64,000 nt of DNA from Notamacropus eugenii (taxonomy: Eukaryota; Chordata; Mammalia; Diprotodontia; Macropodidae), in assembly GCF_028372415.1 (NCBI RefSeq), contig NC_092872.1, positions 90,006,575 through 90,070,574 of the forward strand. Reading direction: 5' to 3'. A model generated the notes under the pieces. The model saw only the letters and a program-made list of their open reading frames with translations. It was not told the origin of the DNA and did not search any database. This document shows positions 32,320 to 43,089 of this stretch, piece after piece. Position 1 is the stretch's first letter, and every line of letters begins with the position of its first letter. A program made the position numbers and the translations under genes.

Positions 32320-33640
32320 TATGAGGAAAAGGGAGTTTTCTTCTGGAGGCACGGGGATTAAGAGTGGAGCAATATATTAATTGAAATGCCTTTTCTAGAA
32401 GCAGTAGGAATATTTAGCATGCTCTGTTCAAGAGACAGAAAGTATGGAGAAGAGCAGAGAGCAAAAATAAACATATAGTGGTAGACCAAATGGAAAACAC
32501 TAGAAACATACTCTAGTGGTCTGTGGCAGATTAGTGAATTTCCTGAATCACCAATCAGGATAGCTATAGGGCAGGACTTCCAAAGCTAAGTAAATAAATC
32601 CCCCAGACACTAGTGTCTGGAGGTCTGGTAGTCTGGTGGGTATGGTGGCAAAGTATAAAATGGAGTTACTCATGCTAAGAAAAAATGAGTATAAGGGTGA
32701 GGTGTGAATAATTCAATCATTCACGTCACCCCCACTTAAAATAACTAACAAGATTATACTTTTATCAAGTTAAAACATTTCTGTTGAAGCAAAGATGTCT
32801 ATGGGGAACATACTAACGGGGGCTCACAGTTTGGGTTTTTTTTTTAGGTCTTTAAAATCAATTAGGAAGAAGCAAAAGCCATCTGATGAAATGAAGTGAG
32901 GTTATACAGGAAGTACATTGAGATTGGTTGAAGAGAGTCAGTCACGTTCTGCAAGTCTTGGATAAAATTGCAAGCAAATTTGGAACCCAGCATTTTAGTG
33001 GTCACCAACCTGAAGAAAATAGCTTTATATTAACTCCTAAGAGGAAATCTCTTAGGAGAAACAGGGGAGAAGGTGGAAAGAAGAAAGAGTCTTTCTCTTC
33101 TCTACCAGTCCTTGATCAGAGGAAGAATTTATGAACTTTGAAGGGTCTGAAGATTTTTGGATTTCCCATAATATCACAGCAACCTGGAACACAGCATTAA
33201 GGAGGTGATGGCAATATCTATAACAGGAACTAGGGACAAACTTAATATGTATAGTAAAGGCAGCTTTAGAACTTTACAAGAAGACTAGTAGAAAGTTATA
33301 TCATTCCTAGGGGAAAACTATGTGAGGACCCCATTAATGACAGAAAAGGATTTGTGGAAAGTAGGAGCTGTCACCCTTTTATCATATTAAGCTTGAGCCC
33401 ACTTTCCTCAGAACTCTGTATGGACATGTAGGTGAAACTTCCATTTTAAGAGAATGTTCACATGAATTGTTCATATAGTATCACTTTAGAAAATACCCAT
33501 TTATATAAGCTAATTAAGTCTGAGTGATTAATATTCATTGAAATCAATGGGAGAGTTTCCCTGGCACTGACATGACTGCTGTCAGGAACCACCATCTAAT
33601 GGAAACAAAACCATTGCCTGGAGAGCATAAAAATCAAGGC
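32320..33640. other. No recognisable gene or repeat
   Basis: Apparently unique sequence. The 68-codon plus frame at 32928-33134 is Lys/Arg-rich at its end but shows no domain. I do not call it a gene. Confidence 0.4.
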
Positions 33641-33690
33641 AGTTACTCAAGATTTTCTTTCACCAACATTTATTTCATCACACTTGAAAC

Positions 33691-34870
33691 ATGGGGTATA
33701 TATTTGCCAACCTCTTGAAGGGGCTTTTCGGCAAAAAAAAAAAGTGCATTCCAATGGCTGACCTTCATACTGCAGGAAAAGCAACTATTTTGTACAAACT
33801 GGAACTGGGTAAAATCATAACCACTAAACCCACTATTTCAATGTGGCAATTATAAAATAAAAAAATCATTAGCCTCACAGTGTAGGATGTAGGTGGCTAG
33901 AACAAGATCCAAACCCTATAACACCATTACTTCCAGAATACACTAGGATTAATTTTTGTAGTTGATAGTAATAACAGAGAATGAGTGAATGAGTCCCAAG
34001 AAGAACTGATGAGACTGTTAGCAAAGTATCTTAGAACTTAAGAACTTGGATAATAATAAGGATCTTCCCAATGCCAAGAATTCATCTGAAATCACAGATA
34101 AACTTGGGATGAATTTTCTTCATTAGAAAAACTGGTACATCCTGGGCCAGAGGACCCCTGTCATGGGGCTGCACCTTGAGCTACTGCCACTGCCCCCCAC
34201 CACTGCTGCCTCTGATGCTGCCACCTCTGGGCAGTCTGCTGGGAGCTGGAGGCCCACAGCTGCCAGACATGCACGTTTGCATAATTCAGATTTTCATAAA
34301 GTGAAGTCTGTATGTCCAAGCAATCTGTGCTGCTAGTGGAAAAAGGCTCTGTGAACAACTAGACTGTTTGTCCAATCAGCTCCAAACACAAAAATGAAAC
34401 AACAAAAGCTCCTCCTCTCTCTCCTTTTTATTTCCTGTTTGCCCTTTGCTTTACTGTAATGTGGCAAACTGTGCTACTTTGTGGTATTGAGTGCTGAAGG
34501 ATGTTTTTTTCCTCTCTTTTATCACAGTATGTATTGCACCATGTGGTAAATGTGGCAAACAGACCTGAAAACAGATTTCTTATTTAATGTAAATAGATTT
34601 TGTTTCTAATGGGACAGTTTCTGGCACTGTTATGTAAGAGTACTCTGTGTTTTTTGGGCTTTTTTTTATTAAAAAATCAACTCACCATATAGTACCAAGA
34701 AGGGATTTGAAGCACAGTTATACTTGGGTTGCTGAGGGTTAACATATAGCAGCAGAGACAAATGCTACTGCTACTGACTTATGATTATGTGTGTTGAGAT
34801 CCTTTTTGGTGGATGGCTTTTAACTTGAACTCAATGCATTTTTTAAAAAGCTAAAATAAAATCTAAAAAG
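33691..34870 (+). pseudogene. ARF1: Processed pseudogene of ARF1-like small GTPase
   Basis: Starting at ATG 33691 the frame reads [17 protein letters not shown], the ARF1-type N-terminus, then shifts frame after a run of A. Downstream pieces read [20 protein letters not shown] (the P-loop helix and switch I), VGG.NKI (switch II region), GLIFVVDSN.RE, DLPNA and EITDKLG, in the right order and without introns. The end of the coding homology is near 34180, followed by 3' UTR-like sequence to about 34870, with AATAAA-type signals near 34855. ARF1 is a Golgi GTPase recruiting coat proteins. This copy has frameshifts, stops and a deletion of about 40 codons near 34040 and is not functional. ARF3 is the alternative parent, but the [12 protein letters not shown] start favours ARF1. 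Confidence 0.85.
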
Positions 34871-34874
34871 AAAA

Positions 34875-35375
34875 GTAAAACACTTAAACACACAGAAGCA
34901 AAAAATATGCTTAGTGTAGTTTTTGCAGTAACAACTTGAATACCAGATCATTTTAATTGTCTGCAGTTTGTCTTTCGAAACTTGAGAAACGATTAAAAAA
35001 AAGGCTCAATTTCACATAGTTAAAATAGATTCATATAATGCTATGTCTTTGGATCTATGCATTTCATAGTGTTTTGGTTTATATTTGTGCTCACATAAAT
35101 ATTTATTAGGGGAAAAAAGCTTTGAGGTTGTAGTTTAGAGCTGGTTACACAATGAGAGCCTTAGAACTTCAATTATAAATTGTTTATAAATCCTGCCTCC
35201 ATCCTTACCCTCCAAAATTTAGGTCAGGCTGTGATTAGTTCTCCCATTACACTTGAACAACTCGTATGAAAGGCACAAGGATGACTTGATAGAAACATTG
35301 AGAAGAGCTTTTTGACATATTTGGCAAACAAAAGACCAGCCTTTTCATTTTTGATGAGGTGTGTGCTGCTTCTGT
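34875..35375. other. No recognisable gene or repeat
   Basis: AT-rich sequence just 3' of the ARF1-like pseudogene. It may include more of its 3' UTR. Nothing else is seen. Confidence 0.4.
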
Positions 35376-35379
35376 TTTT

Positions 35380-37715
35380 TTAGCCTATCCCTATTGCCTT
35401 TTCCTCTTCCCCTAGCCCCCTGTTCTTTATTCAGCTAATCCATTAAGAGTCCCTCCCTTATCATCTCCCAGAGAGGTTAATTCCCCATTGTAGCCGGACT
35501 ATCACTACATCTCTGATAACACTGCTTATCACCGATCTACAGGCTCCCGGGCTTTTTTTCTTCATTTGCCAGGAAATCTCCTTGTGTCCATGCTCTCTCA
35601 CTCCTCAAATGCTAGTTGCCCCCAGTGGTTCCAACTCCCCTCCTTTCCATATAGGAAAAGTAGTTTGTTCAAGTGCCCAATCCTCTAGCCCTCACTCCTT
35701 GATATGACCCTGAACAACATACTTATTGCTATTCCCCTGGTTCTCGCCTCCTCATCCAATTTACGTACCCAACCATGTTGTAATACAATCCTACAAAAAC
35801 AAAAAAGCATTTCTTTACCTGTAGGCTGGGTGCTATTGTTTCCATAATACTCCCTACCTGTTAAATGTTACCTCTACCAGATTTCCACTTTCACCCTTTT
35901 CTCCTTGAGGACATTTATAAAGAAGTCTCTTAAAATTTTCTTTGCTTTCACTTTGTTACTGTTGTCCTTGCCTGCTGCATTTATTCATTCATGTATTTCT
36001 GTTGTTTGAGTGCTAGAGAAGCAAATAATCTCTTCAGTTCTGGTTTTCTTTCTAAAAGTATTTCAATTCTTCCTTAATATTGCATGCCCATCTTTTTTCC
36101 TGTTTGGTTAAACGTATATTTGTAGGGTAAGTCACCCAGTGCTGTATATGGAGCTCTATACTCTTTGGAACATTCTTCTATTCCCTCCTATATTTTCTAG
36201 TTGGTGCACAATAGTCTTGCTTTATGTCAAATGTCCTTTCTCTTAAATCTGAAAGTATTTCTCCTGATCATTTGCAACTGAGTTAAATAAATTTTAACAT
36301 TACATGTCTTGGAGTTTCCATCATTATTTTGTTTTTGTTTCCTTTTTTCCTGGAGGTAATCTGTGAATTCTTTCTATTAGAATTTCATTTTCTATTATCA
36401 GAAGTTCTATTTTATCATTTCCTTCATTATGGTGTTTTGCCCTATATAGGTTATTCTTTGGAATAACCTCTGATTCTTAGGTTGTCTCTATGTCTTTACT
36501 ATCATGTTTTACTTGGATGTGTATATATTCTTCTAATGTTCTCAGTTTTTTGCTTCTTTTCTTCTAGACTGTCCTTTATTTCTGTATATTCGCATTCCCA
36601 ATCTAATGACCTTTCTTTTGTTTCTTTGGTGAGATTTGTTACTGAAGATGCAAATTTTTCTCTTTTACTTTTTTTTCTGTGCAGACATAAATTCCACATC
36701 CATAATTCTCATTTCTCTTTTAATACGCTCAAGAATCCCATTTCCACAGGGTCCTCTGTCTCGTCAAGTGTTGGATCATTTGCATTTTTCAGTAGTTATT
36801 TACAGATGCCTGAACTAATTTACCAAATCTCAGAATTTTTTCTTCTGTTGTTACTATTTTCCCATTGTGTTTGTCTATGTTCAAGATCTTTTTTCTTCCT
36901 GAAATCTTTGGTATTTTCAGTCTTTCCCCCACTATTTTCCTTTTCACTCACTTTCTGATTCCCTTATCACTGGCTTTGGGACTCACATGATTGTGGTTTT
37001 CTTTGAATTAGATCACAAAATATCTCAGTCTCTTTCAACGTTGGACAATTCATTGTTCAATAGCCTAGGTCTCTCTCTCAACTGACTTCTGGGTGGTCAG
37101 AATTGGTCCCAGTTAGATGCAGTGTTATTTTCCTCAGGCTTGGTGGAGTGGTACAGTGTCTCTCCTCACGTGATGTCCTGTCTTTGTGACCTGTCCCACT
37201 TTCAATGTTCTTCACTGGCAATTCAGAGCTTCACAGAACTATATTTTCTCATACTGAAGTTTAGAGGTTTGCTGTGTTGGTGTTTCCAGATTACAGCCCC
37301 TACCAGACTTTTGCTTCTAAAGGGCTGTGGTCAAGCTGGCTGTTGAGGCCTGAGTAAACTCCCACAATCTGAAGCTGAGGGTATTGGAAAGAGTATGGGA
37401 AGACTGGCATATTAATTTTATTCTAATCCTGAGTAGGGTCCTTGGGTCTGTAAGTGCAACCCTGCTGCCAGTGGTATGGGAAGTAGGGAAAGAGTGCTGA
37501 GTGAACTAGGGTCATTAGGTTTTTGTTTTTGTTTTTAATTTTTACCCTCTTTTTGAATCTGGGTATCCTAGATCATGGAGACAGCTGAAATTGGTTTATC
37601 TTTGGCACATAATTTCTGTTTTATAGAGGTCTGAAAAGTCATGGAGATCAGAAAAAAATGCCTCCTTCTTGTTGCATGCATAACATGGATTTTTCTTTAA
37701 AAGACTGTTAGAATT
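35380..37715 (-). mobile_element. L1/HAL1-type element, second family, copy 1
   Basis: On the minus strand: leader (about 37050-37715), ORF1 remnants (about 35950-37000) and a 3' spacer (35380-35900). ORF1 pieces include a DNLRI-type junction, a NRK-x-NSNRKNSQ stretch and coiled-coil heptads. No ORF2 follows. The same series of phrases is repeated at 39795-42325. No target-site duplication was identified, so the ends are approximate. Confidence 0.6.
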
Positions 37716-38292
37716 CTCCTATGAATCAAGCAGGACCAGTTTTCCTCTCTTTGGAAGTTCCTTTATAGGTAGATCTATTTCCTTTTCTAAGATTGGGTCA
37801 TTTAAGATCTCCAGCTGGTCTTCTGAATTTGGATATTTAAATTTTTTTTAAGGTATTCCACTTTTTCTTCAGTGTTCTCAGTTTTGTTAACATATCATTG
37901 TGCAAAATATGTTGTGGTTATTCCCTTTATTTCTTCTGGTTTTACTGTGATTTCATCTTGCTCATTTGCTAATTTATTGATTTGATTTTTTGTTGTCTTT
38001 TTAATCAGATTAGCTATGCATTTATTAATATCTTTTTCAAGAATCAGATTTTATCATTTTTATGGAATTTTGGGTTTCAAATTTATCTATTTCCCTTCTA
38101 ACCTTTAAAATCTTTCCTTGTGCTTATTTTTTCTTACTAATCTTTAGAAATTCATATTCAATTCATTAATCTGCTCTTTTTCAAATTTGTTAATATATGT
38201 TTATAAGGATATAATTTTCCCCCTATCAACTGCTTCAGCTACATCATAGGATCTTGGTATAGTTTTTCATCATCTGTTTTTGGGGAGGGCTG
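37716..38292 (-). pseudogene. L1 ORF2 fragment
   Basis: Antisense L1 ORF2 linker/RT region. The plus strand has 'tttatttcttctggttttactgtgatttcatc' and 'aaggatataattttccccctatcaactgcttcagctacatc', and the start matches 27590-27710. Many stops. Confidence 0.6.
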
Positions 38293-38640
38293 TTAATAAT
38301 TAGTTTTCAGTTTTCAACAATTACTTGCACAAGTTTTAATCCCCCTTCTAACTCCCCTTTCTCACAATAGCATGCAATTTTATATGAGTTCTACACATAC
38401 ATTCCTACTAAATACAACTTCCCATCGGTCATACTGCACAGAAGAATTAAAATTAATGGGAGAATCCATGAGAAAAACCAAACCAAAACAAAATAGAAAA
38501 TAGTCTGCTTCATTCTGAGTTCCCTTTGTAGTTTTGTAGTCCTTTCTATAAAGGATGTTCTCATAGGAAATTCTCCTTTCAAGCAATAATCCTTCCTCAT
38601 CTCTCTCGAATGATTGGGTGTATGTCACTCAAAGTAAGAT
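38293..38640 (-). mobile_element. 5'-truncated L1 3' UTR
   Basis: The same 3' UTR as in the L1 at 29101-29420: 'catgcaattttatatgagttctacacatacattcc' and 'gaagaattaaaattaatgggaga', about 350 bp, minus orientation. Confidence 0.8.
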
Positions 38641-38642
38641 TG

Positions 38643-38862
38643 TGATGACCTAAGCCTGAAAGAGCCACAGTTTCCCACTGCATCCTGGGCCATCTCCAGT
38701 TGTCCTGATGAATATCATGCCACTGGACCCAGATGGCTTAGGAGAAGAAAGTGAGGTTGGTTGCACAGCCCTCCCTCACTCAAATCAAAGTCAACTGCAA
38801 ATCATGTCATCATCTTGATATCTTAGTCCTCCTCAAGAATGAATGACAAACACAATGTCTCT
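38643..38862 (+). mobile_element. RTE-tailed marsupial SINE
   Basis: Plus-strand copy with 'cactgcatcctgggccatctcc', 'gatgaatatcatgccactgg' and the tail 'atgaatgacaaacacaa'. The head matches the 1012 and 10943 type (aagcctgaaagagccacag) in truncated form. Confidence 0.8.
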
Positions 38863-39191
38863 CACACCAGCCACAACTCTTCTCAAAGGCAAAGTGCAGG
38901 TTAATTTATTTTATTTTCAGTTTATATTGTATACTAATCATTGCTATGGTATTTCAGGTGCATTAGGGACAAAAACTTAAAATTATAAATTATTTTTATA
39001 TGAATATTTTTGGAGATGTGCTACTGATCATCTGATTTTACATCATTTCTTATGGGAAAATTTGCTTTGCAATAGGAACAGATCACATGAAGAACAGAAT
39101 CTCAAAATGGATTAAGTTTGTAAACCAAGGTTCCACTAGATCTGCAAAGTGCAATAAAGTGGAGCACAATAGAACAATGTCTGTACTGTCA

Positions 39192-39335
39192 GTTAAAAGA
39201 AGACCTGGAACTGATTGTGGCTCAGGTCACAAGCTTCTTATTGAAAAATTCAGATCAAATTAAAGAAAGTAGGGGAAATCATCAGACCATATAGGTATGA
39301 TCTAAATAACATCTGATTTGTGGTGCAGCTTAAAA
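39192..39335 (+). pseudogene. RTE-type endonuclease C-terminus fragment
   Basis: The plus-strand reading PGTDCGSGHKLLIEKFRSN (then K...GKSSDHIG) fits the end of an RTE/BovB-class apurinic endonuclease domain, where the S-x-H pair is catalytic (S-DH in active enzymes; here SGH). Short fragment. Confidence 0.5.
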
Positions 39336-39794
39336 CAGTTACCAGGTAGACCAACATCCTATGACTAACATCCTCTGGAAAGTACTGTGATAGGCAAACA
39401 TCCTGTCACAAGACTGACTCATATCCTTTGTAAAGTTTCCATAATTGGCCATTTCCAGAAAGACAGGAAGTTGATGGTTTACATGCTACTTCTTCAAACC
39501 ATTGTGATTGGAAAGCACTGAGAAAAGGGGAACTAGAAACAAGGCACTTAGCGTTATTTTCTTGTTTCCCATATCACTGGGCAGTTTACAGGATGTGTGT
39601 GGCAAACTACAAGGGTGGAGTAGGCAATTGAAATTACTGGCACAAAGGAGCTAACTCATACAACAAAGAAGCCCAACCAATACATTTACCCATTTACTGA
39701 TTAAGCCCTATGAAACAGAAGGGGGGAAATCTTATTAAGACTCAATCAGCTTACTATGCACTAATGACCAATCAATGATAATGATCAATTTTCA

Positions 39795-42325
39795 ATCCCA
39801 CATTCCTTCCCCCCGCCTTTTCAATCCTTCCCCTTCCTCCTCGTCCACTCCCCTGTAAGTTCTTTTCTTATTGAGACCACAAAGTTTTCCTCACTGCTAG
39901 TCCTCCATTTGACCAGGGAGCATACACAATGCTCTCTGCTCCATTTTTCATTACCCACTTCCATGTACCCTCTCCTATTGTAATGTATTCTCACCAAAAA
40001 AATTCCCACATTTTTTTTTCACCTCTAGGGAGGGTATTGCCAGGTTCTGTCCATAATTCCCTAGACCTGCTTCTTCATTGTGACATTCACCAGACTTCAG
40101 CCTTCGCCCCTATCTTTTTGGGTACATTTAGAAAAAAGTGTTATTGGTTTCTCTGTTGTGACTCTGCTGCTGTTGATGTCCTTGGCTATTGCATTGTTTG
40201 GAGTGTTGGGAAGACAAATCGCCTTCAGTTCTGGTTTTCTTTCTTAAAATGTTTCAGATACCTTTTCATTTTTGAAAGCCCATCTTTTTTCCTGTAGGTT
40301 AAGTTCAAATCTGTAGACTAGGTCACCCTGAACTAGCTGCACCCTAAACTCCACTACTCTATAATATTCCATTTTCCTCCAACGTTTCCCAGTGAGTGGA
40401 TGAGAAGTCTTTTATTTTTTGTCTTATCACATTTGTCTTGGAGACTTACGTTACCTAAGTTGTGTCTGTGTATCTTGTCTTTAAGATTAGTATGTTTTGC
40501 TTGCATAATGAGCTTATTTTTTAAATGTTATTGTTTTTTAATTCTACTCTTCTAAGTTATCCTTCACTTTGGTGTATTTGTATTTCCAACTTATTATTTT
40601 CTCTTTTGTTTCTTTGGTGAGACTTATTGTTGGAGATTCTGATTTTTCTATTCTGCCTATTATTTTTTCTGTGTAGAACACAAATTTTGCTCTTACCATT
40701 CTCATTTCTCTTTTGAAGCACTCAGGAATAGTGTTATGGCTCTATGTTCTCACATTCCACAGGGTCCTCTGCTCGTTAAGGGTTGAATCATTTTCCTTTG
40801 TGTAGCAGTTTATTCACAGATGCCTCAACTCGTTTAATAAATCTGGATGCCATATTTCCTTCTGTTATTAATGTTTTCCCCAATCTGTTTATGTTCACAT
40901 CTTTGAGTTTTCTTCTGGGATCTTTGGTAATTTCAGTCTCCCCCTCCCCCTTATTTTCTCCTATTGCTCACATTCTGACTCTCTCTCCCTTCTGCAAGTG
41001 ATTTCCTTGGAGGCTGGATCTCAAAGTGTTTCAGCCTCCTTTCATACCTGGCAATCCATGGTTCAACAGCCTGTGTTTTTGCACCAAGTGATTTTGGGAT
41101 GGATAAAACTGGCTAGAGCTGGATGCTAAGCTTTTCCCTTCAGATTTAGTGGAGTGCTTTATATATTTATTCTTCCACCCCATTCCCAAGACACATGGTA
41201 TCCTGATCCATTCCTTCTCTTTCTTAGTTATCATTTGCAGTACTGGTACTATGGGCTTATTTGAGCATAATCTGTCTTGGCATATGGCAAGCTTCTACTT
41301 CTAATGGGCTGCTACACACTGACTAGCTGTCATGTCCTAAACAAACATACACAGCCTAGGATCAGGTTATCTATGGCACTATAAAGAGGGAAGGGGAGAC
41401 TAGAATACAAGGTTGGGTTTTGGTGCAAACCTCTATGTTGGGTCTTTGAATTTTAGTGCAGCCTGTATTGTTAATGTATTTTTGCTTAATGGAAAGATCT
41501 TTCCCATCCATTAATAGGCCCATGTGACCTTCTTGAGTTACATGGAAGCCTGAGTTACATGAGTCTGTGGTGGGAGAAGCTTGCCAAACAGCTAGAGCAG
41601 GAAGGGTGAAGTAGAACTGAGAGGAAGTTGGTCACAGCAGTTAGAGCTGAGGGAGAGAGAGGAAGCAGGCAGCAAACTGAGAGTGTTCATTTGTGGGAAG
41701 GTCCTAGCAGGGGGAAATCTTAGAGATGGTGGTATCCCCTACATTGTTATTGTGTATAGATTTCTTTGTTGTTATGATGGATTTGGCTTTCTGGTTTGGG
41801 GATTTGGCTTTCTAGTGTTTGAATGTTTTGGTTCTCTCTTCCATGTAGGGAGTCTGTTATATTTTGTGATTCAGAATTACGCAGGCATACTCATAGCCAC
41901 CATAGGTGCTGTGAATATTGTGCTGGTACTATACAACCTCACTGCCAGTAGTAGTTTTGGAGAGCTTAGGGTAGGCATCAGTTCATGGGTTTAAGGTTTT
42001 TATTTTTCACCTTCTTTGGATTCTCAGTATCATAGACCATAGAGACAGCTGAAGTTGCTTTGACTTTTTATCATAATTTTTGTATTGGAAAAGTTTGAGA
42101 GGTCATGGGCATCAGAGAAAATGTCATCTCTCCATCATGTTGTTCATGTGACCCAGAATTCTTCCAGGGTAAGTTATTCTCAATTGTAAACCTATACCTG
42201 TTACCTTTTGAAATATTGTATTTTAATATGTTCTTTAGTTTTTAGGAGAAATTGGTAGGTCTTTTATACTGGTTAATGTTTTCTTAGATTTAGTCCTCTC
42301 CCTATCTTTAGTTTCTGAATGAGGA
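39795..42325 (-). mobile_element. L1/HAL1-type element, second family, copy 2 (interrupted)
   Basis: Homologous to 35380-37715 over spacer, ORF1 and leader, for example 'ttggtgagacttattgttggagattctgatttttct' against 36629-36660 and 'catagagacagctgaagttg' against 37578-37597. A plus-strand ERV-L solo LTR (41464-41935) splits its leader. ORF1 is destroyed. Confidence 0.6.
41464..41935 (+). mobile_element. ERV-L solo LTR (plus strand)
   Basis: Starts TGTATTGTTAATG and ends GGTACTATACA, 472 bp, colinear with the LTRs of copies A and B in reverse. Shared: 'ttaatggaaagatctttccc', 'ggcccatgtgacct', 'gagtgttcatttgtgggaaggtcct', 'atggatttggctttctgg', and 'gctgtgaatattg'. A short frame in it (41683-41994) runs through the R region. 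It sits in the leader of the L1/HAL1-type element. The duplication at the edges is unclear. Confidence 0.85.
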
Positions 42326-43089
42326 GTTTGGGATGTTTAGGGAGGACTAGCATCTCTGGTATGTGGGCTTGTTGAGTCCTTTTCAAGGCTGTCCATCCAC
42401 CTTTGGTATCTACCTGTCACTCAACTCTCACTTGTGGTTCCGTAAAAAGCTGTAGCATGTACAGTGGCCACAACCTGGTAAAACCATCTCAGCAGATGGG
42501 CTAAATCAGATTGAGGGTAACTAACAGGCCTCAAACCCACTGTTGAGTTAGGGCAATGTCTACCTTCCTCTGATGGAATGGGCAGATAAGAACAATTTGT
42601 TTCAATGGCTATGAAAGTGGCTGAGGCAGATTCTGTGGGGCTCTTAAAGCTTGGTCAGACATCAAAGGCATCAAGGTTTATCTACTGCATCCCGAGCCAA
42701 TGGCAGTCATTTTGACTTTTGTCTTGCCACTGGATTATGACAACTCTAGAAAACACAGTGAGGCTGATAACTGAGCAATTAATGCACAAGTCAAAAGACA
42801 TCACCTCTTTTACAGGCAAGTGACAAAGCTGCAGGTGAGGATACACTGGGAGCTATAGTTACAATCCTGCACACAGGCAGCCCAAGCCATAGAGTCATCT
42901 TCTCATTGTTCTGAAGCAGCACTAGGGTTCAGTGGTCCTCTGGATGTCTGAGCAGACTTTTTAAAGGACTGTACTACTCACCTCCTGGTATAAGAAAGGG
43001 GCTAGAAAGGGTGACCTAAAAATTGTGTTTCACCCAACTCTGGCTTGCTCACCAAAACAGGCAGGCATTTCATCTCATAGTGAAACAGA

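Noticed and set aside
36482..36958. 158-codon plus-strand frame, Phe/Ser/Leu-rich
   Set aside because: It is the antisense of an L1-type ORF1 coiled coil, and the T-rich strand gives a hydrophobic pseudo-protein.
39130..39180. Possible DNA-transposon terminus (gcaaagtgcaataaagtg phrase)
   Set aside because: It resembles ends of some old mammalian DNA transposons, but no partner terminus or duplication was found, so it was left out of the annotation.
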